Assembly: GCA_012517325.1 (NCBI GenBank)
Contig: JAAYVF010000006.1
Coordinates: 1 to 64,000, forward strand
Length of the DNA stretch: 64,000 nucleotides
Source of the DNA: Myxococcales bacterium
Lineage (GTDB): Bacteria > Lernaellota > Lernaellaia > Lernaellales > Lernaellaceae
Reading direction: 5' to 3'
Below are positions 43,892 through 51,717 of this stretch, in pieces (positions within the stretch are counted from its first letter, which is position 1; each line of letters begins with the position of its first letter). Both the position numbers and the translations under genes were made by a program. Below the pieces are notes generated by a model. That model was not told where the DNA came from. It saw nothing but the letters and a program-made list of their open reading frames with translations, and searched no databases.

Positions 43892-45067
43892 CTAGCGCGC
43901 CGTGACGGCGATCAGCGTCGCGCCGATGCCGTAGGTCACCTGTTCGCCCTTGAGGACGTAATCGTACATTTCCCAGGTGGAGGGGCCGGTGCCGTAGCTG
44001 GTGCCCAGCAGGATGGTTTCGCCGAGTTCGTCGGTCACGGCCTGGTCGAGGGCGCCGCGCAACCCGCGCCGGGCCAGTTCCAGCAGGGAGTCGTTCGCCT
44101 CGCCGGCCAGCGCCGCGTGGTAGATGCCCGACGCGACCAGCGGCCCGACGCTCGTTTCGAGGTAGGTCTCCGGCCGATTCATGATGGTGTGCCAGCGATT
44201 GCCGGTGTCGATCAACGCGCCCATCGCCGCGGCCTGCTGAACGAAGCGGTCCCGGATTCCCGCATAGCCTTCGTGCTCCGGCGGCATGGCTTCCAGGGCG
44301 ATGCCCGAGGCGGCGATCACCCAGGCGTTGCCGCGGCCCCAGTAGTCTTTTTCCGCCGGCGTTACGGTGTCGGTCTCGGCGTCATACATGTGGCGGTAAA
44401 GGCCGGTATCCGCGTCGCGCAGATGCTTGGCGAAGACCTCGAACTGCAACACCGATTCGTCGAAACAGGCGTTGTCGTCGTCGGCCGCGCCGAGTTCCAG
44501 CAAAAAGGTGAGCATGAACAACGTATCCACCCAAATCTGCTGGCCGGAGATCCAACCCATGTGGTTGAGGCCGCCGTCTGGCAGCCGGTCGGCTTTTTCG
44601 AAAATGTAGTAGCGCGTGTCGTCGACCACCTTCCGGTACTTTGCCTCGCCGGTTTCCTCCCACAGCCGCAGCGCCAGACGGCCGGGAGGCACGTGGTCGT
44701 TGAAGGCGATCGTGTAGCCGATCGAGATGTGATAGTCCATCCACGTTTGCACGTAATCGTGGTAGCGGTTCTCGCCGGTCTGCCGGTAAAGCTCCCAGAT
44801 GCCGAGCATCAGCAGGCCGCTGTCCCAGCTCCACCCCATGGTTTCGGGGGTATAGGTGTCGATCCAGGTGTCGGCCAGCGCCCGGGCGGTGTCGAGCGGC
44901 GCGGTGGTGTCGTTATCGTCGTCATTGTCGTTGTCGTCGTCGTCGCCGGCCGGCGGCGAGGAATCGTCATCGTCGTCCGAGTCGTTTTTCGAACTGCAGG
45001 AAGCCAGCGCCGTCGTCGCAAGAACCAACAGCAGCAGGAGGATCGCGATTCGCTTCAGCATGTACAT
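43892..45067 (-). CDS. GH88/GH105-like glycosidase lipoprotein
   Basis: This is a 391-residue protein. A lipoprotein signal ends L-A-S-C, followed by an Asp/Asn linker (SDDDDDSS, DNDNDDDND). The catalytic domain is an alpha/alpha barrel with GWSWDSGLLMLGIWELY, GGLNHMGWISGQQIWVDTLF (Asp of I-W-V-D-T-L-F is the acid/base in YteR/UGL) and YWGRGNAWVI. This is the unsaturated glucuronyl/rhamnogalacturonyl hydrolase fold. It would trim unsaturated uronic-acid oligosaccharides at the cell surface. I chose the ATG at 45067 because GAGG lies seven bases upstream. Confidence 0.85.
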   Translation of the reverse strand: MYMLKRIAILLLLLVLATTALASCSSKNDSDDDDDSSPPAGDDDDNDNDDDNDTTAPLDTARALADTWIDTYTPETMGWSWDSGLLMLGIWELYRQTGENRYHDYVQTWMDYHISIGYTIAFNDHVPPGRLALRLWEETGEAKYRKVVDDTRYYIFEKADRLPDGGLNHMGWISGQQIWVDTLFMLTFLLELGAADDDNACFDESVLQFEVFAKHLRDADTGLYRHMYDAETDTVTPAEKDYWGRGNAWVIAASGIALEAMPPEHEGYAGIRDRFVQQAAAMGALIDTGNRWHTIMNRPETYLETSVGPLVASGIYHAALAGEANDSLLELARRGLRGALDQAVTDELGETILLGTSYGTGPSTWEMYDYVLKGEQVTYGIGATLIAVTAR

Positions 45068-45155
45068 ACCATCGCCTCGTTCCATTTACGTTGCGCGCTA
45101 TCTTACAACATTTTACGGCTTCCAGTAGCGGCGGGAGGGCGACGCGCGCCGGCGG

Positions 45156-47471
45156 TCATTCCGGACGCCAAAGCAGGACGCGGCCCTTGCCCTCGCGTTT
45201 GGCCTGGTACATTGCGGCGTCGGCACGGGCCAGGTACTCGTCCAGCGAAAGCACTTTATCCGGGCCGATTTCCACCACGCCCGCGCTGAACGAACATTGC
45301 AGCCCCAAAGCGCCGATGGGCTTGGCGCGGAAGACCTGCAGAATGCGCTGCATCAACCGCACCGCGTTGGCGCCCGACGATTCCGGGAAGCAAAGCACGA
45401 ATTCCTCGCCGCCGTAACGGCCGAGGAGATCGACCGAGCGCAATTCGCCGACCAGGGTCGTCGCCAGTTCGATCAGCACCTGATCCCCGGTTTGATGGCC
45501 GTGGCTGTCATTGACATGTTTGAAATTGTCGACGTCGAGAAACGCCAGGCTCAAGACGCCGCCATAGCGGGCCAATTTTTCCATTTCATGACCGACGGCC
45601 TGCGTCCACGCTCCGCGGTTGAGCAAGCCGGTCAACCGATCGCGCAGCGCGAGATGCTCATGCTCGGCCTTGCGTTGCAGAATGCCGCGAATTTTGACCA
45701 GCAATACGTCGAAGGAAAAGGGTTTGGTGAGACAGTCGATCGCGCCGGATTCGAGGCTTTCGAGCACCGCCTCGCGGGAGGTTTTCGCGGTCAGCAGGAT
45801 GACCGGGATGGTTTTCAACCGTTCGTCCGCCTGCAGGGCGCGGCAGAGGACGTGCCCGTTCATCACCGGCATCATCACGTCGCTGACGATCAACTGTGGT
45901 TGGTGGAGGCGCGCTTTTTCCAGGCCATCCTCGCCGTTGACCGCGGCGATCACCCGATAGCGGGTTTTGATGCCTTTGCACAAATATTCGCGCATGTCAG
46001 GGTTGTCCTCGACCACCAGAATTACCGGCTGCTTGCCCGGCGGCGTTTCGGCGGCGGCCGCTTCGAGGGGCGGCGATTCCAGGCCGTTGGATTCCAGTTC
46101 GGCGTAGGCGAAGCCGAAGGCCTCGGCGGCGGGAATCGGCGGCGCCGTTTGCTCGCGCGGCAGGAAAATGTCGAAAACGGTCCCGCGGCCGGGTTCGCTT
46201 CGCACCGCGATGCGGCCGCCGTGCAGACGCACCAGTTCCTGAACCAGGCTCAGCCCGATTCCCGTTCCCTCGTGCGACCGCGTCGTCGAGCCGTCCACCT
46301 GGTGGAAGCGGTCGAAAATGGTGGCGAGATCGGCCGGCGCGATGCCGATGCCCGTGTCCCGCACCGCGATGCCGACTTCCCGGTGTCCCGGTGGCGCGGT
46401 CACCGACACCTCGACCCGGCCGCCGGCCGGTGTGAACTTGCAGGCGTTCGATAGAAGGTTGGAGACGACTTTCTCGATGATCTCGGGGTCGAAATCCGCC
46501 GTGACGCCGTCGCCGGAATCCCTGACCGCCAGCGCGATGCCTTTTTGCTCGGCGTAGGCGGCGAAGGAGCGGGTGAGGTCTTCGACGAAGGCCGACAGGT
46601 TGCCGCTCCGGGGCGACAAGCCGACCTTGCCCGCGTCGATTTTCGAGAGATCCAACAGTTGGTTGATCAGACGCAACAATCGCCGGGCGTTGCGCATCAT
46701 CATTTCCAGACGGCGGCGGTGCGATTCGCCGAGCGCCGCGTCGTCGTCGGCGAGCAGCCCTTCGAGCGGCCCGAGAATCAGCGTCAGAGGCGTCCGGAGT
46801 TCGTGCGAGACGTTCTGGAAAAATTCGGTCTTGCGGCGATCTTCTTCTTGAAGGCGTGAGAGGAGATCGGCTGACCGCTGCTGTTCGGCGCGCAGCCGGT
46901 CCTCGGTGATGCTCGCCCCCAGGCGCCCGATGGCGGCATTGACGGAAATCGCGATGAACAGGCCGACGGCGACGAACCCCCGCAAAATGTGTAACTGGTG
47001 GGTGGTCAGTTGATAAAAGGGGCCGTAGGCGCCGACCAGGACCAGCGCGGCGGCATAGGAGGCGATCACCATCGCGAAGGCCATGATGACCGGCTTGATG
47101 TCGCCGCGCGGAATCATCGTGATCGCGCCGCCGATGCCGCAGAGGATCAGCAGCGGCATCAGGGTGTCGCTGCCGAGCGCAACGGTCGTGATGACCAGAT
47201 GCGCATTGACCAGAATCCCGTAAAAAATGTTGGCCGCTTCGTGGCGACCGCGCCGATTGAGCGCCGTGGTCAGCAGAATCAAGCCGTTAAACAGGCACAT
47301 TTCAAGAAAAAGCAGCCGCCAGCCATTGAGCAGGCACAAGACCAGAAACGGCAACATCACGGGGATCATGACCAGCGAACTGAGGTTGGCCATCTGAATG
47401 TACTTGGCCTGCTCCGGGTTCATTTCCTTCGGGACGCCGATATTGATCAAGCGGGACAGGATTTCTTGCAT
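45156..47471 (-). CDS. Hybrid sensor histidine kinase, response regulator and diguanylate cyclase
   Basis: This is a 771-residue protein. Residues about 25-190 hold six membrane helices. The HisKA box is FFQNVSHELRTPLTLILGPL; HATPase boxes are LLSNACKFTPAGG, DTGIGI and GTGIGLSLV. A receiver domain (ILVVEDNPDMREYLCKGI, phospho-Asp in IVSDVMMPVMNG, Lys in TKPFSF) and a GGDEF domain with GRYGGEEF and an upstream RSVD inhibitory site follow. It senses a membrane signal and would make cyclic di-GMP from the same chain. Its start overlaps the stop of the upstream membrane protein gene by one base. Confidence 0.92.
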   Translation of the reverse strand: MQEILSRLINIGVPKEMNPEQAKYIQMANLSSLVMIPVMLPFLVLCLLNGWRLLFLEMCLFNGLILLTTALNRRGRHEAANIFYGILVNAHLVITTVALGSDTLMPLLILCGIGGAITMIPRGDIKPVIMAFAMVIASYAAALVLVGAYGPFYQLTTHQLHILRGFVAVGLFIAISVNAAIGRLGASITEDRLRAEQQRSADLLSRLQEEDRRKTEFFQNVSHELRTPLTLILGPLEGLLADDDAALGESHRRRLEMMMRNARRLLRLINQLLDLSKIDAGKVGLSPRSGNLSAFVEDLTRSFAAYAEQKGIALAVRDSGDGVTADFDPEIIEKVVSNLLSNACKFTPAGGRVEVSVTAPPGHREVGIAVRDTGIGIAPADLATIFDRFHQVDGSTTRSHEGTGIGLSLVQELVRLHGGRIAVRSEPGRGTVFDIFLPREQTAPPIPAAEAFGFAYAELESNGLESPPLEAAAAETPPGKQPVILVVEDNPDMREYLCKGIKTRYRVIAAVNGEDGLEKARLHQPQLIVSDVMMPVMNGHVLCRALQADERLKTIPVILLTAKTSREAVLESLESGAIDCLTKPFSFDVLLVKIRGILQRKAEHEHLALRDRLTGLLNRGAWTQAVGHEMEKLARYGGVLSLAFLDVDNFKHVNDSHGHQTGDQVLIELATTLVGELRSVDLLGRYGGEEFVLCFPESSGANAVRLMQRILQVFRAKPIGALGLQCSFSAGVVEIGPDKVLSLDEYLARADAAMYQAKREGKGRVLLWRPE

Positions 47472-48277
47472 TACGAAGCTCTCTTTCCATCGACCAACCA
47501 GGCGCGCAGGGCGTTTTCAACGCGCAGGGAAAGGTCCTTCCAAATCAAAATCGCCAGCATCCACCAGAGGACGATCCACAGCGGGACGCCGCCGATCCAA
47601 CCCAGATAATATTGATGGAGATGCCCGACCCGGATGTACAGCATTTCCATCGCCGGTCCGCCGACGAAGAATACGGCCAGCAGTTTCAGGTCGTGCCGGC
47701 TGGGGAAAAAGAAAAGCAGATAGATCGCCAGCGAAGCGAGAAACGGCAACCAGGAAAAAAGCGGATCGAGGTAGGTGCGATAGATCCATTGTCGGGTCGC
47801 CAAAATCAGAAGCAATTGAGCGCCGACCTTCAACGCCGGGCTCTCGACAAACCAGTCGCCGATGCCGATCCGATCGGCGGGCCGCGCCGGCGGGCCGAGA
47901 TTTTTCCAGCGCGCCAGGCGGGCGAAAAAACGAAGGATCATGCCCCAAAAAAGCAGCATCCAGGTCGGGATGGTGGAAAAGGCGGAATCGTACGGCACCG
48001 TATAGCGGTAAATACGGTGATGAACGACCGAGTTCCAATCGTTGAAGGCGCCGAGCAGGGTGCAGAGAATGAAGAACGGGATTTCGACGCGCCAGACGAC
48101 GCCCTTGGCAAAAATGCCGAGAGCCGCCATCCGCGCGAGGATCGCCAGCGGCACTAAAACCGATTGCCGGCCGAGCCGGTCGCTCCAGAGGCAGATGGTC
48201 ACGCTGATGACGGCGACCGTCAGGGCATCGATGGCGACGAGGATGTCCGGGTCGGGCGGCCGATCACGGTGCATCAT
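47471..48277 (-). CDS. Polytopic membrane protein of unknown function
   Basis: This is a 268-residue protein with about seven hydrophobic segments, including IPFFILCTLLGAFNDWNSVV, FSTIPTWMLLFWGMILRF and PLWIVLWWMLAILIWKDLSL. Conserved-looking polar spots are HHRIYRYTVPYD and HLHQYYLGW, which could be metal or haem ligands. I recognise no family. I chose the ATG at 48277 because it overlaps the radical SAM stop (ATGA); the frame upstream of it is a shadow. Its own stop touches the histidine kinase start, so three products are made together. Confidence 0.65.
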   Translation of the reverse strand: MMHRDRPPDPDILVAIDALTVAVISVTICLWSDRLGRQSVLVPLAILARMAALGIFAKGVVWRVEIPFFILCTLLGAFNDWNSVVHHRIYRYTVPYDSAFSTIPTWMLLFWGMILRFFARLARWKNLGPPARPADRIGIGDWFVESPALKVGAQLLLILATRQWIYRTYLDPLFSWLPFLASLAIYLLFFFPSRHDLKLLAVFFVGGPAMEMLYIRVGHLHQYYLGWIGGVPLWIVLWWMLAILIWKDLSLRVENALRAWLVDGKRAS

Positions 48278-49524
48278 CCGCGGCCGCCGTGAAAAGCGAA
48301 TTCCAGCAGTTCGCCGACAAAGCCGCTGCCGAGCGGATTGATAATGCCGTCCAGGTAGCGGGCCGTCGTGTAGTTCTGCATCCAGGCGCAATGCCCGCCG
48401 CATTGGTTTTTACCGGGGCCGTGGAAGAAATTCGGATTGACCTCCTTCCGGGCCGCCGCGTAGGCCTCGTCGAAGCCGGCATAATCCAAAAGATTGATAT
48501 CGGCCGGGGGGACATTGGCCGTGGCGCGACAGGGGAAGGTCAGGTGGCCGTTGGACCAGACGTGCGGTTTCAGCGCGGTCAGGCATTGGTAGGGTTGAGC
48601 GAAGAGCAGCCGTTCCAGCAGCGTCGGCGAGCCGATGATCGGTTGGCCGGCCCGTTTCCGCGCCACGATTTGCCCGGCGAGGTCCCGGTAGGCCGGGTCG
48701 TCGAGCAGTTCGCGGTTGGGTTCGTGCCGATAATTGACCGGCACGGGAACGAACCAGAGATCCAGGTCGGCGCATAAATCGAGGATCGCCCGCGCTTCCG
48801 GAATGTTGTCGCGGGTGATCACCGTATTGACCGCGAGCTTGAAGGTAACTTCCCGCCGCAACCGCCGCAACAACAGCAAATTGACGAAGACCTGTTCGAC
48901 CTGCTTGACGCGCCACAGCTTCCGCAGACCTTCGAGCTGCAAGCCGTCCAGACTGACGATCACCAGATCCATCTGCCGGAGAAAAGACCGGTAGGCCGGC
49001 TTGACCAACAGTTTGTGCAACAAGCCGCCGTTGGTGTTGATCATGTTGGGGAAATAGCCCAGATGCCAGGCGTAATCGAGCAGTTCCGGCAAATCCGGAC
49101 GCAGGGTCGGCTCGCCGCCGCACCAGTAGATGGCCGAGGTTCCGGTGATCATGCGCCGCAACAGGTCTTTGCCTTGCGCGGTGTCCAGGCGGTCCGGGTC
49201 CTTGTGGTCGTAGTAGTGCTCGCCCTGGTGGTTGTCGCAATAGGTGCAGCGGAAATTGCAATCGTTGAGCATCGTCCAAATTACGTAAAGGGGACGTAGC
49301 GCATGATCGCCCCGGCGATAACGCCGGCGATTGACGATCAGGTTCTCGCCCGCTTGCCTCAAGGCTTTCGCCTTGCGCCAGGCATCCGCCAGCCGGTCGG
49401 CGGGGGTGAGGTCGGAATCTTTGAGGATGACCGGCAGAATTCGCTCGGCCAGTTCCCGAGCTTGCCGGTCGCACGTTTCCCAATTGGGGTGTCCGCTTGC
49501 GGGGCGGTACCGGGTGAATTCCAC
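48274..49524 (-). CDS. Radical SAM protein with C-terminal Cys cluster
   Basis: This is a 416-residue protein. The radical SAM motif is NDCNFRCTYCDNHQ (C-x3-C-x2-C). IYWCGGEPTLRPDL is the GGEP-type SAM ribose loop, and MINTNGGLL is typical of the fold. The C-terminal part has further Cys in YQCLTALK, FPCRATA and NQCGGHCAWM, suggesting an auxiliary (SPASM/twitch-like) cluster. Such enzymes modify peptides, lipids or cofactors. A GTG start at 49524 is preferred (GAGGGAG eight bases upstream). First gene of the operon with the membrane protein and the hybrid kinase. Confidence 0.85.
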   Translation of the reverse strand: MEFTRYRPASGHPNWETCDRQARELAERILPVILKDSDLTPADRLADAWRKAKALRQAGENLIVNRRRYRRGDHALRPLYVIWTMLNDCNFRCTYCDNHQGEHYYDHKDPDRLDTAQGKDLLRRMITGTSAIYWCGGEPTLRPDLPELLDYAWHLGYFPNMINTNGGLLHKLLVKPAYRSFLRQMDLVIVSLDGLQLEGLRKLWRVKQVEQVFVNLLLLRRLRREVTFKLAVNTVITRDNIPEARAILDLCADLDLWFVPVPVNYRHEPNRELLDDPAYRDLAGQIVARKRAGQPIIGSPTLLERLLFAQPYQCLTALKPHVWSNGHLTFPCRATANVPPADINLLDYAGFDEAYAAARKEVNPNFFHGPGKNQCGGHCAWMQNYTTARYLDGIINPLGSGFVGELLEFAFHGGRG

Positions 49525-49572
49525 TGGTTTTTCTCCCTCGTCGGATCGGCGGAAAATCGGTTGCTTTACCCT

Positions 49573-49578
49573 ATTATA
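49573..49578 (-). promoter_or_regulatory. -10 box for the radical SAM operon
   Basis: A perfect TATAAT reads on the minus strand about 50 bases before the GTG start. No strong -35 hexamer lies at the right distance. Confidence 0.35.
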
Positions 49579-49733
49579 ACAGACCTCGAATAAAAACAGG
49601 GTAGCCGGATGGCGATCGCTTCCGGCCGAGCGGCATCCTGGCACGCTTGCTATTTATTGGATGAATGGAAAATCCCTTGCCAATTGAAGATGGATCGGGC
49701 AATAATCTGACGGGGGCGAAATGGAGGTTCGAT

Positions 49734-50534
49734 ATGAAACGGTTGCTCGGCCTCATTCTTTTTCTTGGTGTAAGCCTGGCGCCGGCGTGGCTTCTCGCCA
49801 ATCCGATTCCCGACGACAACGAACTGCCCCTGCAACAGGATCAAGGCAGCGTCTGCATCGGTTTTCGGCTCGATCAGAAAACCGCCATGGTTGATGGCGC
49901 AGTCCATGTATCCTCTGAATTGGAGATGAATTACCGCATCCGGCGGTATCTTGGCGATGAGGTGTCCGATATCGTCCCGGCGCGCCAATTTACGGCCGCC
50001 GAAGCCCTGGCGCGGGTCACCGAATGCACCCACATGGCCACCGATGACGACAGCGACATTTCCAGCGCCGCGGCTGACGCCGAGTGCGAACAGAATCCCG
50101 ATGAATGCGTGGATTGCGACGGCGACGGAACTCCCGATTGCTTCGGCCTGTGTTACGAGATGTTGTATTTCGTCATCGCGGATTTGTGCGCTCCCGCCGG
50201 CAGCGCCGATTACCTGATGGAAATGAAAGCTGAAGACGGCGACGACTGGAATGATTGGATGTCGGCTTCCATTACCATTAATCCGCCGTCCGGCGATTGT
50301 GTCGATACGACCGCTACGGTCTGTCAGAAAGTCTTTTGGACCGATTTGCCGCCGGATGCCTACGGCGACGACGATTCCGCCGACGGCGCGGCTGATGACG
50401 ACAACGACGATGATAACGACGACGACTCAGGCGGTTGCAGCGTCGGCCGGGGCGATCCGTTACTTTCACTGCTCGGCGCGATGGCGGCGATCGGCCTGGT
50501 CGCCTTGGCCGTCTCCCGGCGGCGGGAGCGCTGA
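49734..50534 (+). CDS. Secreted Cys-containing protein with MYXO-CTERM-like anchor
   Basis: This is a 266-residue protein. A signal peptide (MKRLLGLILFLGVSLAPAWL) precedes a domain with PLQQDQGSVCIGFRLDQKTA, CVDCDGDGTPDCFGLCYEM and YFVIADLCAPAG, then an Asp-rich linker. The C-terminus is GGCSVGRG, a hydrophobic helix (LLSLLGAMAAIGLVALAV) and SRRRER. That is the MYXO-CTERM layout, in which the Cys is processed and lipidated to hold the protein on the cell surface. The ATG at 49734 has GGAGG six bases upstream. Tandem paralogue of 50659-51399. Domain function unknown. Confidence 0.75.
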   Translation: MKRLLGLILFLGVSLAPAWLLANPIPDDNELPLQQDQGSVCIGFRLDQKTAMVDGAVHVSSELEMNYRIRRYLGDEVSDIVPARQFTAAEALARVTECTHMATDDDSDISSAAADAECEQNPDECVDCDGDGTPDCFGLCYEMLYFVIADLCAPAGSADYLMEMKAEDGDDWNDWMSASITINPPSGDCVDTTATVCQKVFWTDLPPDAYGDDDSADGAADDDNDDDNDDDSGGCSVGRGDPLLSLLGAMAAIGLVALAVSRRRER

Positions 50535-50658
50535 ATATCGCTTGGAAAACGGTCGCTTCGCCAAAGACGTATCGCCGGATTTCCTTCGGTCAGGCAAGGG
50601 CCGGATGGTCCGGGTTCTGTCACACAAAAAATCAGGTGTATGTTAGAGGAGTCCTCGG

Positions 50659-51399
50659 ATGAGAATTTCAGCCGTCGTGATTTGCTTCGCGGTTCTGTTT
50701 GTCGTTTCGAACGCGGTTTTCGCCAACCCGGTTTCCAACGAGCAGGATTTGCCTCTGCAACAAGACCATGGCAGCGTTTGTATCGGCTTTCGGTTGGATA
50801 AAAAAACATGGATGGACGACGGCGATCTCCAGATTTCTTCCGACTTGGATAGCCAATTCCGGATCCATCGCGAGATCGGCGAGGAAACGACGACCATTCT
50901 GCCCGATGGTTTGCTTGCCGAGAATGAAGCCCTCGCGCATGTCTATTCCGAATGCGGGCACATGAACAACGAACCGGAAATCGATTGCGAAAAAACCCCC
51001 GAAAAGTGCGTGGATTGCGACGGCGATCAAGTGCCGGAATGCACCGGCATGTGCTACGAGATGTTCTATTTCGTCATTGCCGATCTCTGTGCGCCGGCCG
51101 GTAAAGCCCGGTATGCCATCGAGCAGCAATCCAAGGTAACCCAGGATTGGTACGAGATCATGACCGGCACCATTAAAATCGATCCGCCGGACGGTATTTG
51201 TGCCGATAAGGCTTACTCCGTCTGTCAGGAAGTCTTTTGGATGGATTTACCATCGGACGCATACAATGAGGACAATATCGACGACGACGACTCCGGTGGG
51301 TGCAGTGTCAGCCGGGGCGATCCGCTGCTTTCGCTGCTGGGTGCGATGGCGGCGATCGGCCTGGTCGCCTTGGCCGTCTCCCGGCGGCGGGAGCGCTGA
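50659..51399 (+). CDS. Secreted Cys-containing protein with MYXO-CTERM-like anchor (paralogue)
   Basis: This is a 246-residue protein with a signal peptide ending NAVFAN. The domain matches its neighbour: LPLQQDHGSVCIGFRLDKKT, EKCVDCDGDQVPECTGMCYE and YFVIADLCAPAGKA. The linker is short (EDNIDDDDSGG) and the terminal anchor (GCSVSRGDPLLSLLG to RRRER) is almost identical to its neighbour's. The linker has diverged while the anchor stayed the same, consistent with gene duplication and selection for surface attachment. No separate terminator is seen between the two. Confidence 0.75.
   Translation: MRISAVVICFAVLFVVSNAVFANPVSNEQDLPLQQDHGSVCIGFRLDKKTWMDDGDLQISSDLDSQFRIHREIGEETTTILPDGLLAENEALAHVYSECGHMNNEPEIDCEKTPEKCVDCDGDQVPECTGMCYEMFYFVIADLCAPAGKARYAIEQQSKVTQDWYEIMTGTIKIDPPDGICADKAYSVCQEVFWMDLPSDAYNEDNIDDDDSGGCSVSRGDPLLSLLGAMAAIGLVALAVSRRRER
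51295..51399 (+). repeat. Near-identical copy of the 50430-50534 anchor-coding DNA
   Basis: The last 105 bases of the two paralogues are highly similar, with the final 60 or so bases apparently identical, much closer than the rest of the genes. This points to recent duplication or gene conversion of the anchor segment. Confidence 0.6.
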
Positions 51400-51717
51400 G
51401 CATCGCCCCCGGGGAATGGTTGCTTCGACACACGCTTTCAGAATCCGCAAATGAGTTTTGGCGCCATTTTTTACGCTTTGTAGCGGTGTGTATCGGCCTA
51501 ATGAGCCTGGCCAAGTTTCAGCACTGCTAAAAATTGAGCGCATTCATTTCCCGCGAATCCACACCTCAGAAATTCGCTAATTTGTTTCTAACAAGAGGCA
51601 AACGCGATGTTTATCGGGCCCGGATCGGCTGGCACGCTTTTTGCCCTCCTGATGGACAGGATCGAGTAACCGTCAGTTTCCGGCGATTTTCCGGAGACCT
51701 TTTTCGAGGGAGAGAGC
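51400..51717. other. Intergenic region before the CotH operon
   Basis: A 318-base gap containing a good sigma-54-like promoter at 51630. An open frame runs through it from 51534 but has no ribosome site or recognisable product. Confidence 0.5.
51630..51645 (+). promoter_or_regulatory. Sigma-54-like promoter of the CotH-VTC operon
   Basis: TGGCAC-GCTTT-TTGCC, with GG (51631) and GC (51643) exactly 12 bases apart. This is a near-perfect -24/-12 element, about 85 bases upstream of the operon's first start codon. Activation by an enhancer-binding protein would be expected. Confidence 0.55.

Noticed and set aside
42998-45289. 763-codon plus-strand open frame
   Set aside because: Antisense to the GH88/105 gene and the stop-interrupted frame; no signal, domain or ribosome site.
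49640-49656. Sigma-54-like TGGCACGCTTGC before the MYXO-CTERM pair
   Set aside because: GG and GC are only about 9 bases apart start-to-start, so sigma-54 could not engage it; possibly a degenerate relative of the 51630 element.
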